Source: Armadillidium nasatum
Lineage: Eukaryota; Arthropoda; Malacostraca; Isopoda; Armadillidiidae
Assembly: GCA_009176605.1 (NCBI GenBank)
Contig: SEYY01012159.1
Coordinates: 1-20,123 of the forward strand
Direction: 5' to 3'
DNA length: 20,123 bases
Below, piece after piece: positions 10,256 to 20,116 of this stretch. Position numbers and translations under genes: made by a program. Position 1 is the first letter of the stretch. Every line of letters starts with the position of its first letter. Under the pieces are notes generated by a model. It was not told the origin of the DNA and did not search any database. It was given only the letters and a program-made list of their open reading frames with translations.

Positions 10256-10589
10256 TAAACAAAAGCAATGAAAATATAAGGGCTAATTACAACCACTACC
10301 AAACTACACCATATTAAATACAGTTTGCAAAAGTGTTAAGGTCATACCTTCGGGAAGTGAAAAGGATTCTATGGTGAAATTCTTTATTGTTTCCTTTTCA
10401 ATTAATTTTTTGCTATCAGGTTCGTTTAAATATTAATAATAATAATAATGATTGTGAACAAAAGAAAGAATTTTCACCATAGAATCCTTTTCACTTCGCG
10501 AAGGTATTACTACACTTTTGCAACTGTATTTAATATGGTGTGTTTGGTAGTGGTTGTAATAGCCCTTATATTTTCATTGCTTTGTTTCA
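10256..10589. repeat. Core of the palindrome: inner arms and spacer
   Basis: The inner left arm is 10256-10389 and the inner right arm 10455-10589. Matching ends are GTAAACAAAAGCAATGAAAA (10256) and its complement near 10589, and CTATGGTGAAA (10369-10379) with TTTCACCATAG (10472-10482). Similarity fades by about 10390 and 10455 (TTCTTTATTG versus TTCTTTCTTT), leaving a spacer of about 65-90 bases with no mirror. The spacer has a short (AAT)n run at 10434-10449. The inner arms differ by small changes, for example CTTCGGGAAG versus CTTCGCGAAG. No coding signal. Confidence 0.85.
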
Positions 10590-10707
10590 ATATATATATA
10601 TATATATATTATTTATAATATATAATATATTAGTATATATTATATATATATATATATATAATATGTATATATAATATATATATACTAATATATATATATA
10701 TATATAA
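10590..10707. repeat. (TA)n microsatellite, irregular
   Basis: TA-rich with more interruptions (TATTTATAATATA, TAGTATATA, ATATGTATA) than its mirror at 10144-10254, although overall length is nearly the same. Confidence 0.9.
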
Positions 10708-10710
10708 TTT

Positions 10711-10936
10711 GGTGTACTGGCAAATTTGACCAAGTAAAAAAAAATAAACAAGTGAGTTTAAGTGTGTGTGATATCACAATTTAAAGTTCTATTTACTTCT
10801 TATTGTAACGTTTTTTCTTTCATGGATATTGTATTAAAAACCTAAATTTTTCATGCTACTTAGAACTTTAAATTGTGATTTCACCCACACACACACACAG
10901 TTGGTTTTTTGACTTGGTCATATTTGCCAGTACACC
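10711..10936. mobile_element. 226 bp MITE-like hairpin element, right copy
   Basis: The reverse-complement mirror of 9915-10140, with the same 25 bp terminal inverted repeats and internal 19 bp inverted pair, and the same length. Both copies belong to the palindrome arms, so they are not evidence of two independent insertions. Confidence 0.75.
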
Positions 10937-10940
10937 CACG

Positions 10941-10943
10941 ATA

Positions 10944-10984
<41 letters not shown>

Positions 10985-11012
10985 TATATAATATAATATA
11001 TATATATATATA

Positions 11013-11050
<38 letters not shown>

Positions 11051-11075
11051 GTGTATGTGTGTGTGTGCGTGCATG
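10941..11075. repeat. Compound (TA)n/(GT)n microsatellite, right
   Basis: About 105 bases of interrupted TA followed by a GTGTGTGTGTGCGTGCATGCG tract (first about 20 bases quoted). It mirrors 9779-9910. Confidence 0.95.
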
Positions 11076-11696
11076 CGAATGTCTGCATGGTTGTGTGATA
11101 GTAAAATGTTGCCTTTTTTTTTTTTTTAAAAATTTTTTTTGTATTTTTTTAAATACATTTCTGCTTTTTTACTTTTACTTTGTTTTTTTTTATTTCAGTA
11201 CGAGTATTTTTTTATCACATATTTTACATTTATGTTAGCTTCTTTTTGAATAATTTTGATATATGTATTATAATGGTTGAACCTTTTAATGTAATTATAA
11301 AATGCTTAAAAATTATAATGAATTATGAAATAGAATTTCTCAAGTAATGATTTTGATATGATCTTTTAAAGATGAATTCAAAGCCCTTGTTTGCATCTGT
11401 AAATTTTTTGTCATATCCTCAATTATGTTTTAATTTTTTTTTTTTTCTTAACCGTCTAAATTTAATTTCAAACTTTAGAATATTTAGAAAAAACTTAAAA
11501 AGTTCATTAAGTTCTTTTGATTTAGAAATATTAATTTTTAAACTTATTTTTAAAGTTTTCTTTGATAAAACTTCGTTTTGTAGATTAATTGCCCTTTAAA
11601 GACCTTTAATTTATTTCTTCTTTACTAAACTATAAATAAATTGTATTTAATTGTAAAATATCCTTTTCAGTATTTAAGATATTTTGATAGATTTTA

Positions 11697-11702
<6 letters not shown>
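11076..11702. other. AT-rich region, no gene seen
   Basis: Mirror of 9135-9778. Very AT-rich with T homopolymers. A 75-codon plus-strand frame at 11372-11599 is Phe/Leu/Ser-rich and has no conserved motif; it is broken in the left arm. Confidence 0.6.

Positions 11703-11786
<84 letters not shown>
11703..11786. repeat. (TA)n microsatellite
   Basis: About 84 bases of TA with a TTATATAATA interruption. Mirror of 9029-9134. Confidence 0.95.
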
Positions 11787-11789
<3 letters not shown>

Positions 11790-12107
11790 TTACTCCATGG
11801 AAGATTTTTACTCTGTCAGTAAGACTAGCATGTTTTCACCTCTTCCCACAAAACTCAAACTCATGTCCTTAGAGTTCTCAAAAAAATAATTCTTTTTGCA
11901 CATTAATTTTTACTGCTAGTCCTAAGTTTTTCACTCAAAGGTTTTCACTTTGTCAGTTGAGTTAGCATTTTCTTCGTTATAGCCTTTAAACTCCGTCTCT
12001 CAGAGTTTTCTAGAAGATAATTCTTCTCTGCTCATTGGTTTCTAATGCTAGTCGTTGATCTTTTTACTCAGGAATGGTTTTCACCCTTTCAGTGGGATGA
12101 GCATCTT
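11790..12107. repeat. Tandem repeat, ~136 bp period, right
   Basis: Mirror of 8718-9028. Unit boundaries are marked by AGCAT at 11827, 11964 and 12100, spacing about 137 and 136, each preceded by TCAGT(A/T/G)-containing sequence. Confidence 0.75.
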
Positions 12108-12443
12108 TAATTTCACATTTTAAGCTTTTGTCTCCATAAATATCATGCTTTCCGGCGCCTTCGTTTCCAATATATTGAGTTTTGAAAAGCAACGAAAATG
12201 AAGCGATGGATTGCTAGCTCTGTTGCCCAATTTCAAATCCATCACTTACAGGCAAATCTATAGCAAAGGAGGTATCATCATTAATAATTCGGAGTGTGGA
12301 AGTTTTTTTAGTTTATTTTCATTATGCATTAAATTTTTTCAGGCAAATGTTACTTTTAAAGAATTGAACTTTTTTTTACCACATTCTTCAGATTTTTTCC
12401 AACCTCCGTCTTCTCTTTTTAAACATGACCGTTCTTACTACTT
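12108..12443. other. No recognised gene
   Basis: Mirror of 8383-8717. A plus-strand frame from 12211 (MLALLPNFKSITYRQIYSK...) is open for about 75 codons up to the (TA)n array; it matches no family I know. Confidence 0.4.
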
Positions 12444-12537
12444 AATATATATTATATTATATATATATATATATAATATATATATATAATATATATATAT
12501 ATATATAGTATATTATATATATAATATATATAATATA
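12444..12537. repeat. (TA)n microsatellite
   Basis: About 94 bases of interrupted TA, mirror of 8265-8382 and shorter. Confidence 0.95.
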
Positions 12538-12559
12538 TCTAATTATAATATGTAATACG

Positions 12560-12990
12560 GAAACTTTAAAAACTCTCCATTTTCGTACTGAACAACACAG
12601 GGCAGATGTAGGATGTAATATGAGCAATGCTATATTTTTACATTTACAAGACAACACAGAATAAATTGGGACATGCGGAGCTTATTTTCGAATACAAATC
12701 AAAAATTTTACCAGATTGATCGAACCATTTTTTATTAAAACATTGCCTAATTTTAACACTCTCAGGATTTTTTGAACTCTATAATTTTTAAGTTGAATTT
12801 TTGAAGTCTGTTTTTAAAGAAAAATTTGTTGCTCTTCAAACTCTAAAAAGTAGCTAAATGACATTTTTTGACTACCATAATGTTGACATTGCCGTATTTC
12901 CCTTTCATTTTTCTCATTATCTGTTTATTTACTGAGAGGGAGACAGGAGATTTCTCCGAAACCATTGTAATATTTATTCTTATTTCTGTT
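12560..12990 (+). pseudogene. Penelope-like element 3' fragment (GIY-YIG C-term), right
   Basis: Plus-strand mirror of the left fragment. One frame reads FRTEQHRADVG then SNAIFLHLQDNTE before a stop at about 12660; other frames supply AELIFEYKSKI and FIKTLPNFNTL, then GFFELYNF and a stop near 12790. Frame changes show decay. A hammerhead-like core follows at 12932-12961. The Penelope assignment is probable, resting on the GIY-YIG C-terminal pattern and the 3' motif together. Confidence 0.55.
12932..12961 (+). ncRNA. Hammerhead-like core with damaged CUGANGA, right
   Basis: Reads CTGAGA, then GGGAGACAGG...TTCTCC, then GAAA. Compared with the left arm one A is missing from CTGAAGA and the sequence just upstream differs (TTTATTTA versus TTTAGTTTTAC). 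The core no longer fits the hammerhead consensus. Confidence 0.2.
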
Positions 12991-13099
12991 ATCGTCTTTT
13001 TCAGTTATAATATTACCCTTGTTTAATGTCTTACTTTTTATTATTTTATTATATTTTTTTTTTTATTTTAGGAAAAGCTTTTTTTTTTTCAAAATCAAA

Positions 13100-13113
13100 T
13101 ATATATATAATAT

Positions 13114-13180
<67 letters not shown>

Positions 13181-13182
13181 TA

Positions 13183-13229
<47 letters not shown>
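13100..13229. repeat. (TA)n microsatellite
   Basis: About 130 bases of TA with TTATATATTATATA interruptions, mirror of 7569-7700. Confidence 0.95.
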
Positions 13230-13232
<3 letters not shown>

Positions 13233-13274
13233 ATCCTTTTGGTACTCGACTCTTTGGATAATGTGTCCAATTTT

Positions 13275-13533
13275 GAGGGTTAGGACATTTTTTTCGAATA
13301 TTTTGTCGGTTATTATATTCTGGAATAAATTAGAGAAGTTCGGATCAAGGAAAAAAAAAAAGTTATATCGAAAACAGTGAATGAGTATGTGTCTCAAAAT
13401 CTATAAAAGTTACAAAATTTGACATAATTCGGAAATACGTATCTCGCCAAAATGGAGAGATCCAAATTTTTTTGTACTTCACATAGTAAAACTTTATTCC
13501 AGAATAATAATCGCAAAAAAATTTCTTAACCCC
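13275..13533. mobile_element. Small element with imperfect terminal inverted repeats, right
   Basis: Mirror of 7255-7527 but 14 bases shorter through scattered indels. Ends read GAGGGTTAGGACATTTTTTT and, on the other strand, CGGGGTTAAGAAATTTTTTT. No coding content. Confidence 0.45.
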
Positions 13534-14139
13534 GTTTGTAATAATCATTCAAATAACATCTGGCAAAATCGTGTTCCTTACAAGCCGACATACATTTATT
13601 ATAAACCAAGCACATTACTTGAGCTCTTTATAACAAAAAAATGTAGTATGAAAAAAATTCTCTTAAGAATTAAAAATCTGACTACCAGAAAAAAATCTCA
13701 TTCCTAACATCTGACTAAGCTATAAATTTGCTAATTGACATCTTAAGGCTTAATCTTTTTAAAATTTCGTTCTATACTTCGTCAGATCTATCAAAAACTC
13801 TATTAAGTGTTATTTCATTATTGACAAAGTTTGAAATAATATTTTATCTGTAAATGTTTTCGTTTGAAAATATTTGTAATTTTTAAATAAAGAATTCCCT
13901 GAGACTTTTCCCTTTTGGTTCGTATCGAAACAAACGACTGATTTTTTCTCACCAGCCTTTCTGTGCCCTTGCCCACATCATCGTTTGAAAGATAGCAGTC
14001 TCTGGTGGTGAGGCTGATGTTGCTAAGTAGCCAATTTGCTCGAGTATACTGTTGTAGTTTTTCATTACTTTCTGTAATCCATAGTCTTATTATGATATCC
14101 ACTTAGTCGAATACCCATTCTCTTCTAGACCTCATCTCT
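13534..14139. other. No recognised gene; conserved between arms
   Basis: Mirror of 6661-7254. It contains the minus-strand 94-codon frame 14102-13818, identical to that of the left arm. No domain seen. Confidence 0.45.
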
Positions 14140-15715
14140 ATTCAATCTAACCCGAAACTCATTTGTCTCAGCTCTTTGATAGCAAACGTTTCCCTGTTCC
14201 AATTTACCGTCTCTGTCTTCAATTTCTAAATCAAAGGCATATGTTGCGCATATACACGCGATTTATGTGTATTGTTTATTTGTCTTACTCAACTGACAAT
14301 CTTAAATTTTCGACCATGTAAACTATAAAATAGACAATATTCTTTCGTCATCTCATTTTTTCTAAAATCATCATCCCTAGAGATTTCAGTGTTCATCAAT
14401 TGCTTTCCCTCAGCTCTCAATAATGTTGTGCATATGTTGCAGCTCTTTACTCTCGGATTATCTTGGAGGTGAACCCAACATACTTGACTTTTTCAAAGTA
14501 ACAGTCCTTTTTGTTACACTATTAACCTCTTTCGAACTGTGAGTTAATTCCTCAATCACCTTCTTATCTCTGTACTGTTCAACCTCTTTACTTCTAAAAG
14601 CAGGAACAATCCTCTCCTTCAGTAAGAAAAAGTTTTTGAAACTTAGTTGCTGTTAACTGGTCGAATTTGTGGGCTTGTTACCCTGGCTTTCCTTTAATGA
14701 TTTTGCTTATAATATCAAGCATCTAATCACCTCAAGGTGATCTTTTCTGCGAAAACTCAAGCATTTTAACTCTGCTTGTTCTCGTGCTATCCACCGCAGG
14801 GATGAGCCCTTCAGGGATTGCCATCGTCTTTAAACAACACATACTCACGTAAATTATATTTCATCCCGAAATCGTGCAAAATCTATTCTTCGTGATGCCT
14901 AAAATTCTTTTCTCCGTTGAAAATGTAATAACGTTTTTATCTCCTCTTCAAGCACTTCCTTGCATTTTGCATATAATGCCAACTCTAACCTTCCTTCCTT
15001 CCCCATTTCTAGCTCTTGTTTCATCTGACAGCGCTATTGCTGTCTCACCTTCGGCTACGGTTAAACCACTCTTCCTCCTTCTTTGTGTCTTATATCGTAA
15101 TTTCTTTTAAGATGTAGTTTCTGTTCTCTCTGAGTTCAACACTAAGAAAGCATAAGGTCCTATGGTATCCCTCCTGAGTTCTCAAAGTTTGCCCGAGTTT
15201 GCACCCTGCCTTGTAAACTTTTTCGTTTTGCCGCTTCGACTTTCCTTCCTCTGGCAGGAAAACGTAAGTCTTATCACCTCTAACTATCGTCTATTGTAAG
15301 AACCTCAATTCGTCAAAGGTTTCAAAAATATCCGTAATTATTCATGATGATTCGGAAACCTTTTATTATTCTAACTTATTCAGATCACCAGTATGACTTT
15401 CGAAGGAAAGGTTTGTTGTTCATCTCTCTTTTCCCTTCCTCTTTCTTTCTTTTTTTTGTTGATTTTTTTTCACTGTGGTGCTCGATTTATAAGAAACCTT
15501 CATTAGAGTCTGGCACAAATTCTTGATTTCTTAACTTCCTTCTTTCGATATCTATCTTTTTGATTTCTCACCGGTTGCTCTAGAACTTCTTTTGTAGTCA
15601 GTCGTAATTAATCTTTAAATTGATCAATACTGGTGTTCCATGGGTTTTATCCAATCTCAACCTTTTTTTCATCAATAATCTATCTGTCACATCAATTTCT
15701 GTAAAAATACTCTTT
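14140..15715 (+). pseudogene. Non-LTR retrotransposon fragment A (endonuclease + RT), right
   Basis: Plus-strand mirror of the left LINE A. It shows PRDFSVHHQ (about 14375-14400), VNPTYLTF (about 14470-14495), the ACSRAIHRRD linker followed by YISSRNRAKS (14772-14880), SDHQYDFRRKG (about 15379-15412), motif A read as VVLDL-ETFIRVWHKF (about 15475-15520) and motif B NTGVPWVLSNLNLFFINNL (about 15625-15685). Between 15130 and 15500 many small deletions relative to the left arm destroy the KKAYDPDGIP region. The stretch 14787-14908 is a different version of the linker from the left copy although of the same length. Inactive. Confidence 0.8.
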
Positions 15716-16479
15716 GACTAATAACAACATTTAATCTAAAGACAATAATTAAAAATAATAATTATAAAAGATATGAAGTCAAAATTACCTTGTATTGATA
15801 AATTTCTTTCTAAAATCTAAAAGTTACCCAAATGTAGATGTTTCTTCCTCAAACCTACCATGGTATCATGGGGCCCCAATGTGCCACAATAGCTCCAAAG
15901 TGTTGCATCTACTAAGTAAGTTGGGAAGAAATTAGAAGTCGTAATAGTTGTTATAGTTTCACTTTTTTAAATGATGCACAGTCAGTTACTTAGCTTTTAG
16001 TTATATATAAAAAATAATTAAAGTCAATTTCACTAATGGTCAGTTTACTAATGAAGTTCCATATTGCACCGCACCTTTAGCATTAAAATAAAAGGTACGG
16101 TACTTTTGTTTATCACACCAACTATTCACAATATAAACAATAATACCACTTTTCAATGTTTATGGTTAATGAAGAGAGTATATAGTAAATATGTCGTCCA
16201 AACATAAAGTATTTAAAGAATAAAATGAGAGTCAACCTTTTCGTCTCAACAGCTTACTTAATTTTTTACTTGGTTGGTTGTCGTTCTCTTTTATATAAAC
16301 AAAGTCCTTTTTTAAATATTATACATTCAGATATTCGAACAACTATTTTTACATTTATTTACGGAAATATACATAACCAGACATATTTCCATATTAAATT
16401 TTAACAACTCTTATGGCAACAACCCAACTCTTTACATTTGAAAGATGTAACATTCATGAAAAGGAAAAAAATTATAGGA
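15716..16479. other. Unexplained block between LINE A and LINE B, right
   Basis: Mirror of 4263-5035 and nearly identical to it. No gene, no terminal repeats. The GC-richer ATGGGGCCCCAATG core lies near 15870. Confidence 0.5.
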
Positions 16480-16916
16480 AGGAGACATTGGAGCAACTGA
16501 CAACATTTCCCATTTATCAAGTTGAGGAAAAGAGAAAATAATTGTTTTATATGGCTTAAAGTTTCAGGTATCTTCCATACAACTACAGCATCTTCGAAAA
16601 CAAGATTCAAACCTTATCCTTTCCTTATTATTCCTCTCATATCTATTTCAAGCTGTCGAACAGTAACATTGCTCTCCTGTATAATCAGATTTTCAGTGCA
16701 CATTAGTTGTTCTCCAGATTTTCAAGTCTTATTCCTCTTCTTTGAAGAGAGCTAGCTCTTACAAACGTCTTTCCACACAGTCTGATCCTTTCTCTATCCA
16801 GCCCTCTAAACTCCTACATAAGAGTTATGTTTATTCTTACATGTGCACCACTGGTGAAGTTTGAAACATTCATCCTTCTATTATCTCTACTTCCTTTGAA
16901 TTACAAACTTTCATGC
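16480..16916 (+). pseudogene. Non-LTR retrotransposon fragment B (RT C-term), right
   Basis: Plus-strand mirror of 3826-4262. Same order of pieces: LPYNYSIFENKIQ, CRTVTLLSCIIRFSV, YMCTTGEV-stop-[13 protein letters not shown], ending at the (TA)n array. It differs from the left at only a few bases, for example TVHIS in place of TVNTN around 16695-16710. Confidence 0.7.
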
Positions 16917-16917
16917 A

Positions 16918-16923
16918 TATATT

Positions 16924-17009
<86 letters not shown>

Positions 17010-17024
17010 TATATAATATATATA
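16918..17024. repeat. (TA)n microsatellite between LINE B and LINE C
   Basis: About 107 bases of TA, with AAAATATAATATATAATA at the 3' end; mirror of 3684-3823 and about 33 bases shorter. Confidence 0.95.
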
Positions 17025-17029
17025 TCCGT

Positions 17030-17768
17030 CTTCATTACTCTTTTCAATTTGAAGGCGCAACTCCAACAGCAGTTAGGAGGGTATCCTTGGAGCAACTGAC
17101 CTCTGAGCTATCTTGCATTTAAATTGAGCAGGAAAAATGGGCTTTCATGTCACCAAACTCAATTCTCCATCTCTCTACTCGACACATCTTCCACACAACA
17201 TATCCTCGAAAACACAACTCAAACTCACTCTCCTTAATATTCTCTGTTTCTTTTCTCGTGATTTTCTTGAAAAACACATATTACTCTTTTCAAAGCCTAT
17301 AAGAGGTTAATTGTTCTGAGGCGCTCCAGAAATTTTCAAACAACCCCATTTGCTTTCTCTCTATAGTGTTGTTCGCCTTGTATGGAATACGCCTCACACA
17401 TCTGGGTGGTCCACTCATAGAGCCCTCCTTGAAAAGTGAAGTCTAGGGCATTTCGTCTTACAACTCTCTTGATCTCACTATTCTCTCCAGTCTCATTCTG
17501 GCCGTCGATTGTTGCATCACCTCTCTATAATCGTTTTTGCAAGAACTGCTCTTCTGAACTCTGTCGCATACCTCATCCATTAGAAGAGCTCGTGCGACAC
17601 TTCTTTCAACACTATCTCACTCTTCCTCTGTCGAACTCTCTGACCCAGACTGAACACCATGATCAATCTTACACGTCTATACTGGTAATCTGGAACACTC
17701 CATTTTCCAACTTCTCTGACTCCACCCCTCCAAATGCCGTGTATCAGGACATGTCAGCTTTAATTTGA
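17030..17768 (+). pseudogene. Non-LTR retrotransposon fragment C (RT thumb/C-term), right
   Basis: Plus-strand mirror of the left LINE C, but littered with 1-3 base deletions: for instance CTTGCATTTAAATTGAGCAG versus a version with two extra bases on the left, and GTCGATTGTTGCATCACC versus GTCGAATTGTTGCATCAGCC. As a result no long RT frame survives. Around 17390-17410 this copy keeps TGG after SHI (the expected Trp), where the left copy has TGA, but lacks a following G. The deletion bias resembles uncorrected long-read sequence more than ordinary mutation. Confidence 0.8.
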
Positions 17769-17831
17769 CCAGGTTCCCGATTATCCAAACTCTGTGGAAA
17801 GTTAGTAATCCTCTGCCTTTGCCCCAGAAGT

Positions 17832-17834
<3 letters not shown>

Positions 17835-17899
<65 letters not shown>

Positions 17900-17927
17900 A
17901 TATATTATATATATATATATATATATC
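17835..17927. repeat. (TA)n microsatellite after LINE C
   Basis: About 93 bases of TA with a CTATATATTA interruption, mirror of 2703-2807. Confidence 0.95.
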
Positions 17928-18113
17928 GTGAACATTTTTCTTAGCACTTCACAGAATTATTCTTGGATTGCGCAAATTGTTATTTTACTTTTTCCACATT
18001 GTTAATTAGTTTCACAAAGGTTCTGCAGCACCATACCACAGTGTGTTAAATTCAATAAATATTTGTTATCTACTTCGATTTTTTTTTTCGTATATACTGT
18101 AGAACGTTTGAGG

Positions 18114-18176
<63 letters not shown>

Positions 18177-18754
18177 CACAAGAATGAGTAGCTATTAAAA
18201 AAATCCTGTAATTTTCGTTGAGAAGGGAGTGTGGACAGTAGAGAACTGAGATGAGTTTTAGGAATAATACCAATAATACAATAAGGAAAAAAGCAGACAG
18301 AGATAATTTGAGTTCTTGAAATGGGAGTAAAAATATTTATTTCATAAGAAAAGTATTACTTGAGTTAGTAATTGAAATACAATACAAATTTATAACTAAA
18401 TCGTAGTAGTAAGGCTGATTTATAACTAAATTAATTTTCAAATTTTGAAGTTTAAAGTTTTCTTTCTTATATAGATTTTTTTTAATGCTGTCTTTAAGAT
18501 TATAAATTATTTTCAAAATAGATCTCCAAACTTTAACTATGAATGTCAAATTCCAAGTTCCTTTCTGCTAATAATTATTTTTTGAACCTAAAACATTTAT
18601 CATTTGTTTTTGATCTAGTCATAAAATGTATTCCTATAGTATTGCAGGGCATGTCCGGTTTAGTGTTGATCATTTTTTTTTTCCTATATTCTTTGATTTA
18701 TCTTAAATAAATAAAATAAATTTTTTAATAAGAGTATAGAATAACCTTGCTAAA
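17928..18754 (+). other. Intron sequence of right exon
   Basis: AT-rich mirror of 1881-2702, nearly identical outside the (ATT)n repeat. No upstream exon or coding motif recognised. Confidence 0.6.
18114..18174. repeat. (ATT)n microsatellite, pure
   Basis: About 20 uninterrupted ATT triplets, while the mirror at 2460-2514 has TATA interruptions and is slightly shorter. Confidence 0.95.
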
Positions 18755-18769
18755 AATTTTGATTTGCAG
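18755..18769 (+). other. 3' splice acceptor of right exon
   Basis: T-rich AATTTTGATTTGCAG before GTAATGG; same as the left copy. The AG is at 18768-18769. Confidence 0.7.
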
Positions 18770-20116
18770 GTAATGGAATCACCAGGTCCAGTGAAGCCTC
18801 AGAGGCATATAGAAACATCAATGAAACTCCTCTCTAATAATATTGTTGATAATGATAATTCATCTGAAACAAATTTACTAATTTCTCATTCACTTACAAC
18901 TCCAGTACTTGCAACAACTTCTCTTCGTTCAAAACTCCCTTCATTTCACTCTTCTCCAAGTACTCCTCTTCTTTCTTCATACTCATTTCATAAAGAATCC
19001 GGCATTAATCTTCCCAACAGCGATTCAAAACTAATGAAAGGGTCAACACCTCCTCATCGTCTGCTCTTGGAAACATCCTTTACATGTACACCTGTGTCTT
19101 CTCCTGGTCCTCGACCCGATTTACGAAGTCATATAAATATCCCGGGGCTTTCTTGGGAGATATTATCTGCTTTGGAGGATCAATTACTTGTGGGTGGATC
19201 GTTTGGGCGAGCCCTAACTGAAGACTTGAAATCATGCGCACCACTTGCCTCCCCTGAAACATTAAGTGAAACTTCAAGTATAGTTTCCCGTATTTCACTT
19301 TTAATGAGGGAAGCTTCAATTCATGGCCCTCGTATACCATCATTACATCGCTCCCCTGCTTCAACAAATAAACCACCAACGCAGAAGACTGGTTCAGGAT
19401 ATTGTTTTTATGTGGACACACCCCCTCCAGCTCCAAAAAAGTTATTTCAGCGTCAAGATTCTTCTACTGATGATGATGATGAAATTACACCTAGACTTAT
19501 ATCACCTTTTCCTTTTATTACCCTAGATCCAATACTCCCAGAAAGTGAGTGTGAAGGAAGAGGAAGGACTGAGAGTGATATAACTCTCAAGGCATGTGAC
19601 TCATCCAAATGTGACCAAATTGAAGAATCACAAAATATTATTATAAATGGAGTCAATTCAACTTTGACATCTATTAAACCCACATCGTCATCCTCATCGT
19701 CTCCATCATCATCACCTTCAGCGGGATCAGAAAAGGAGTTGAAAACTGGTATGACGTCTTCCTTACAGTCAAGAGACTCGGGATATGCAGACAGAAGTGC
19801 CAACGGCTTTGATAACATTGCATCCGAATGGGAAAATTTCTTGCAAGGAGGGCTCGTTACTCCTCAACAAGAGTATGGAAAAGATGCTCCTCCCAATTTA
19901 CCTTACTACCGATATTCAAGTTACTCTCCACAGATTTCACCATCAAGTTCAGAATTTTTTGCTTCTCGGGAAGCACCTTCAACCATTATTTCCGATGCCC
20001 CTGCCTCCCATTCGTCAAGTTTAAGTATAGCAACACCTTTACTGAATGACCTTAACAAATGTGTTAGAAATAATTATACTAGTGCAAAATTAATATCCAG
20101 TGAAAGTAGTGTGTAG
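18770..20116 (+). CDS. Terminal coding exon, Ser/Pro-rich protein, right copy
   Basis: Open from the acceptor to TAG at 20114-20116; first in-frame ATG at 18773, 447 residues from there. It is the mirror of 518-1864. The only nucleotide difference I found is 19523 (C here; the left copy has the equivalent of T, position 1111 on the plus strand), changing a Leu codon from TTA to CTA, so the proteins are the same. Long codon-level conservation, an open frame in an AT-rich background and the splice site together make this a real exon. The protein is unrecognised: Ser/Thr/Pro-rich, with WEILSALEDQLL, DTPPPAPKKLF, an acidic TDDDDE tract, a serine run and DSGYADRS. Phosphorylation and short linear motif binding are plausible by composition only. 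The window ends 7 bases after the stop, so its 3' UTR is not visible. Confidence 0.78.
   Translation, partial: VMESPGPVKPQRHIETSMKLLSNNIVDNDNSSETNLLISHSLTTPVLATTSLRSKLPSFHSSPSTPLLSSYSFHKESGINLPNSDSKLMKGSTPPHRLLLETSFTCTPVSSPGPRPDLRSHINIPGLSWEILSALEDQLLVGGSFGRALTEDLKSCAPLASPETLSETSSIVSRISLLMREASIHGPRIPSLHRSPASTNKPPTQKTGSGYCFYVDTPPPAPKKLFQRQDSSTDDDDEITPRLISPFPFITLDPILPESECEGRGRTESDITLKACDSSKCDQIEESQNIIINGVNSTLTSIKPTSSSSSSPSSSPSAGSEKELKTGMTSSLQSRDSGYADRSANGFDNIASEWENFLQGGLVTPQQEYGKDAPPNLPYYRYSSYSPQISPSSSEFFASREAPSTIISDAPASHSSSLSIATPLLNDLNKCVRNNYTSAKLISSESSV

Noticed and set aside
10256-10589. Bidirectional promoter driving a divergent gene pair from the palindrome centre
   Set aside because: No upstream exons or promoter motifs are seen; more than 8 kb of dead repeats separate the centre from each exon.
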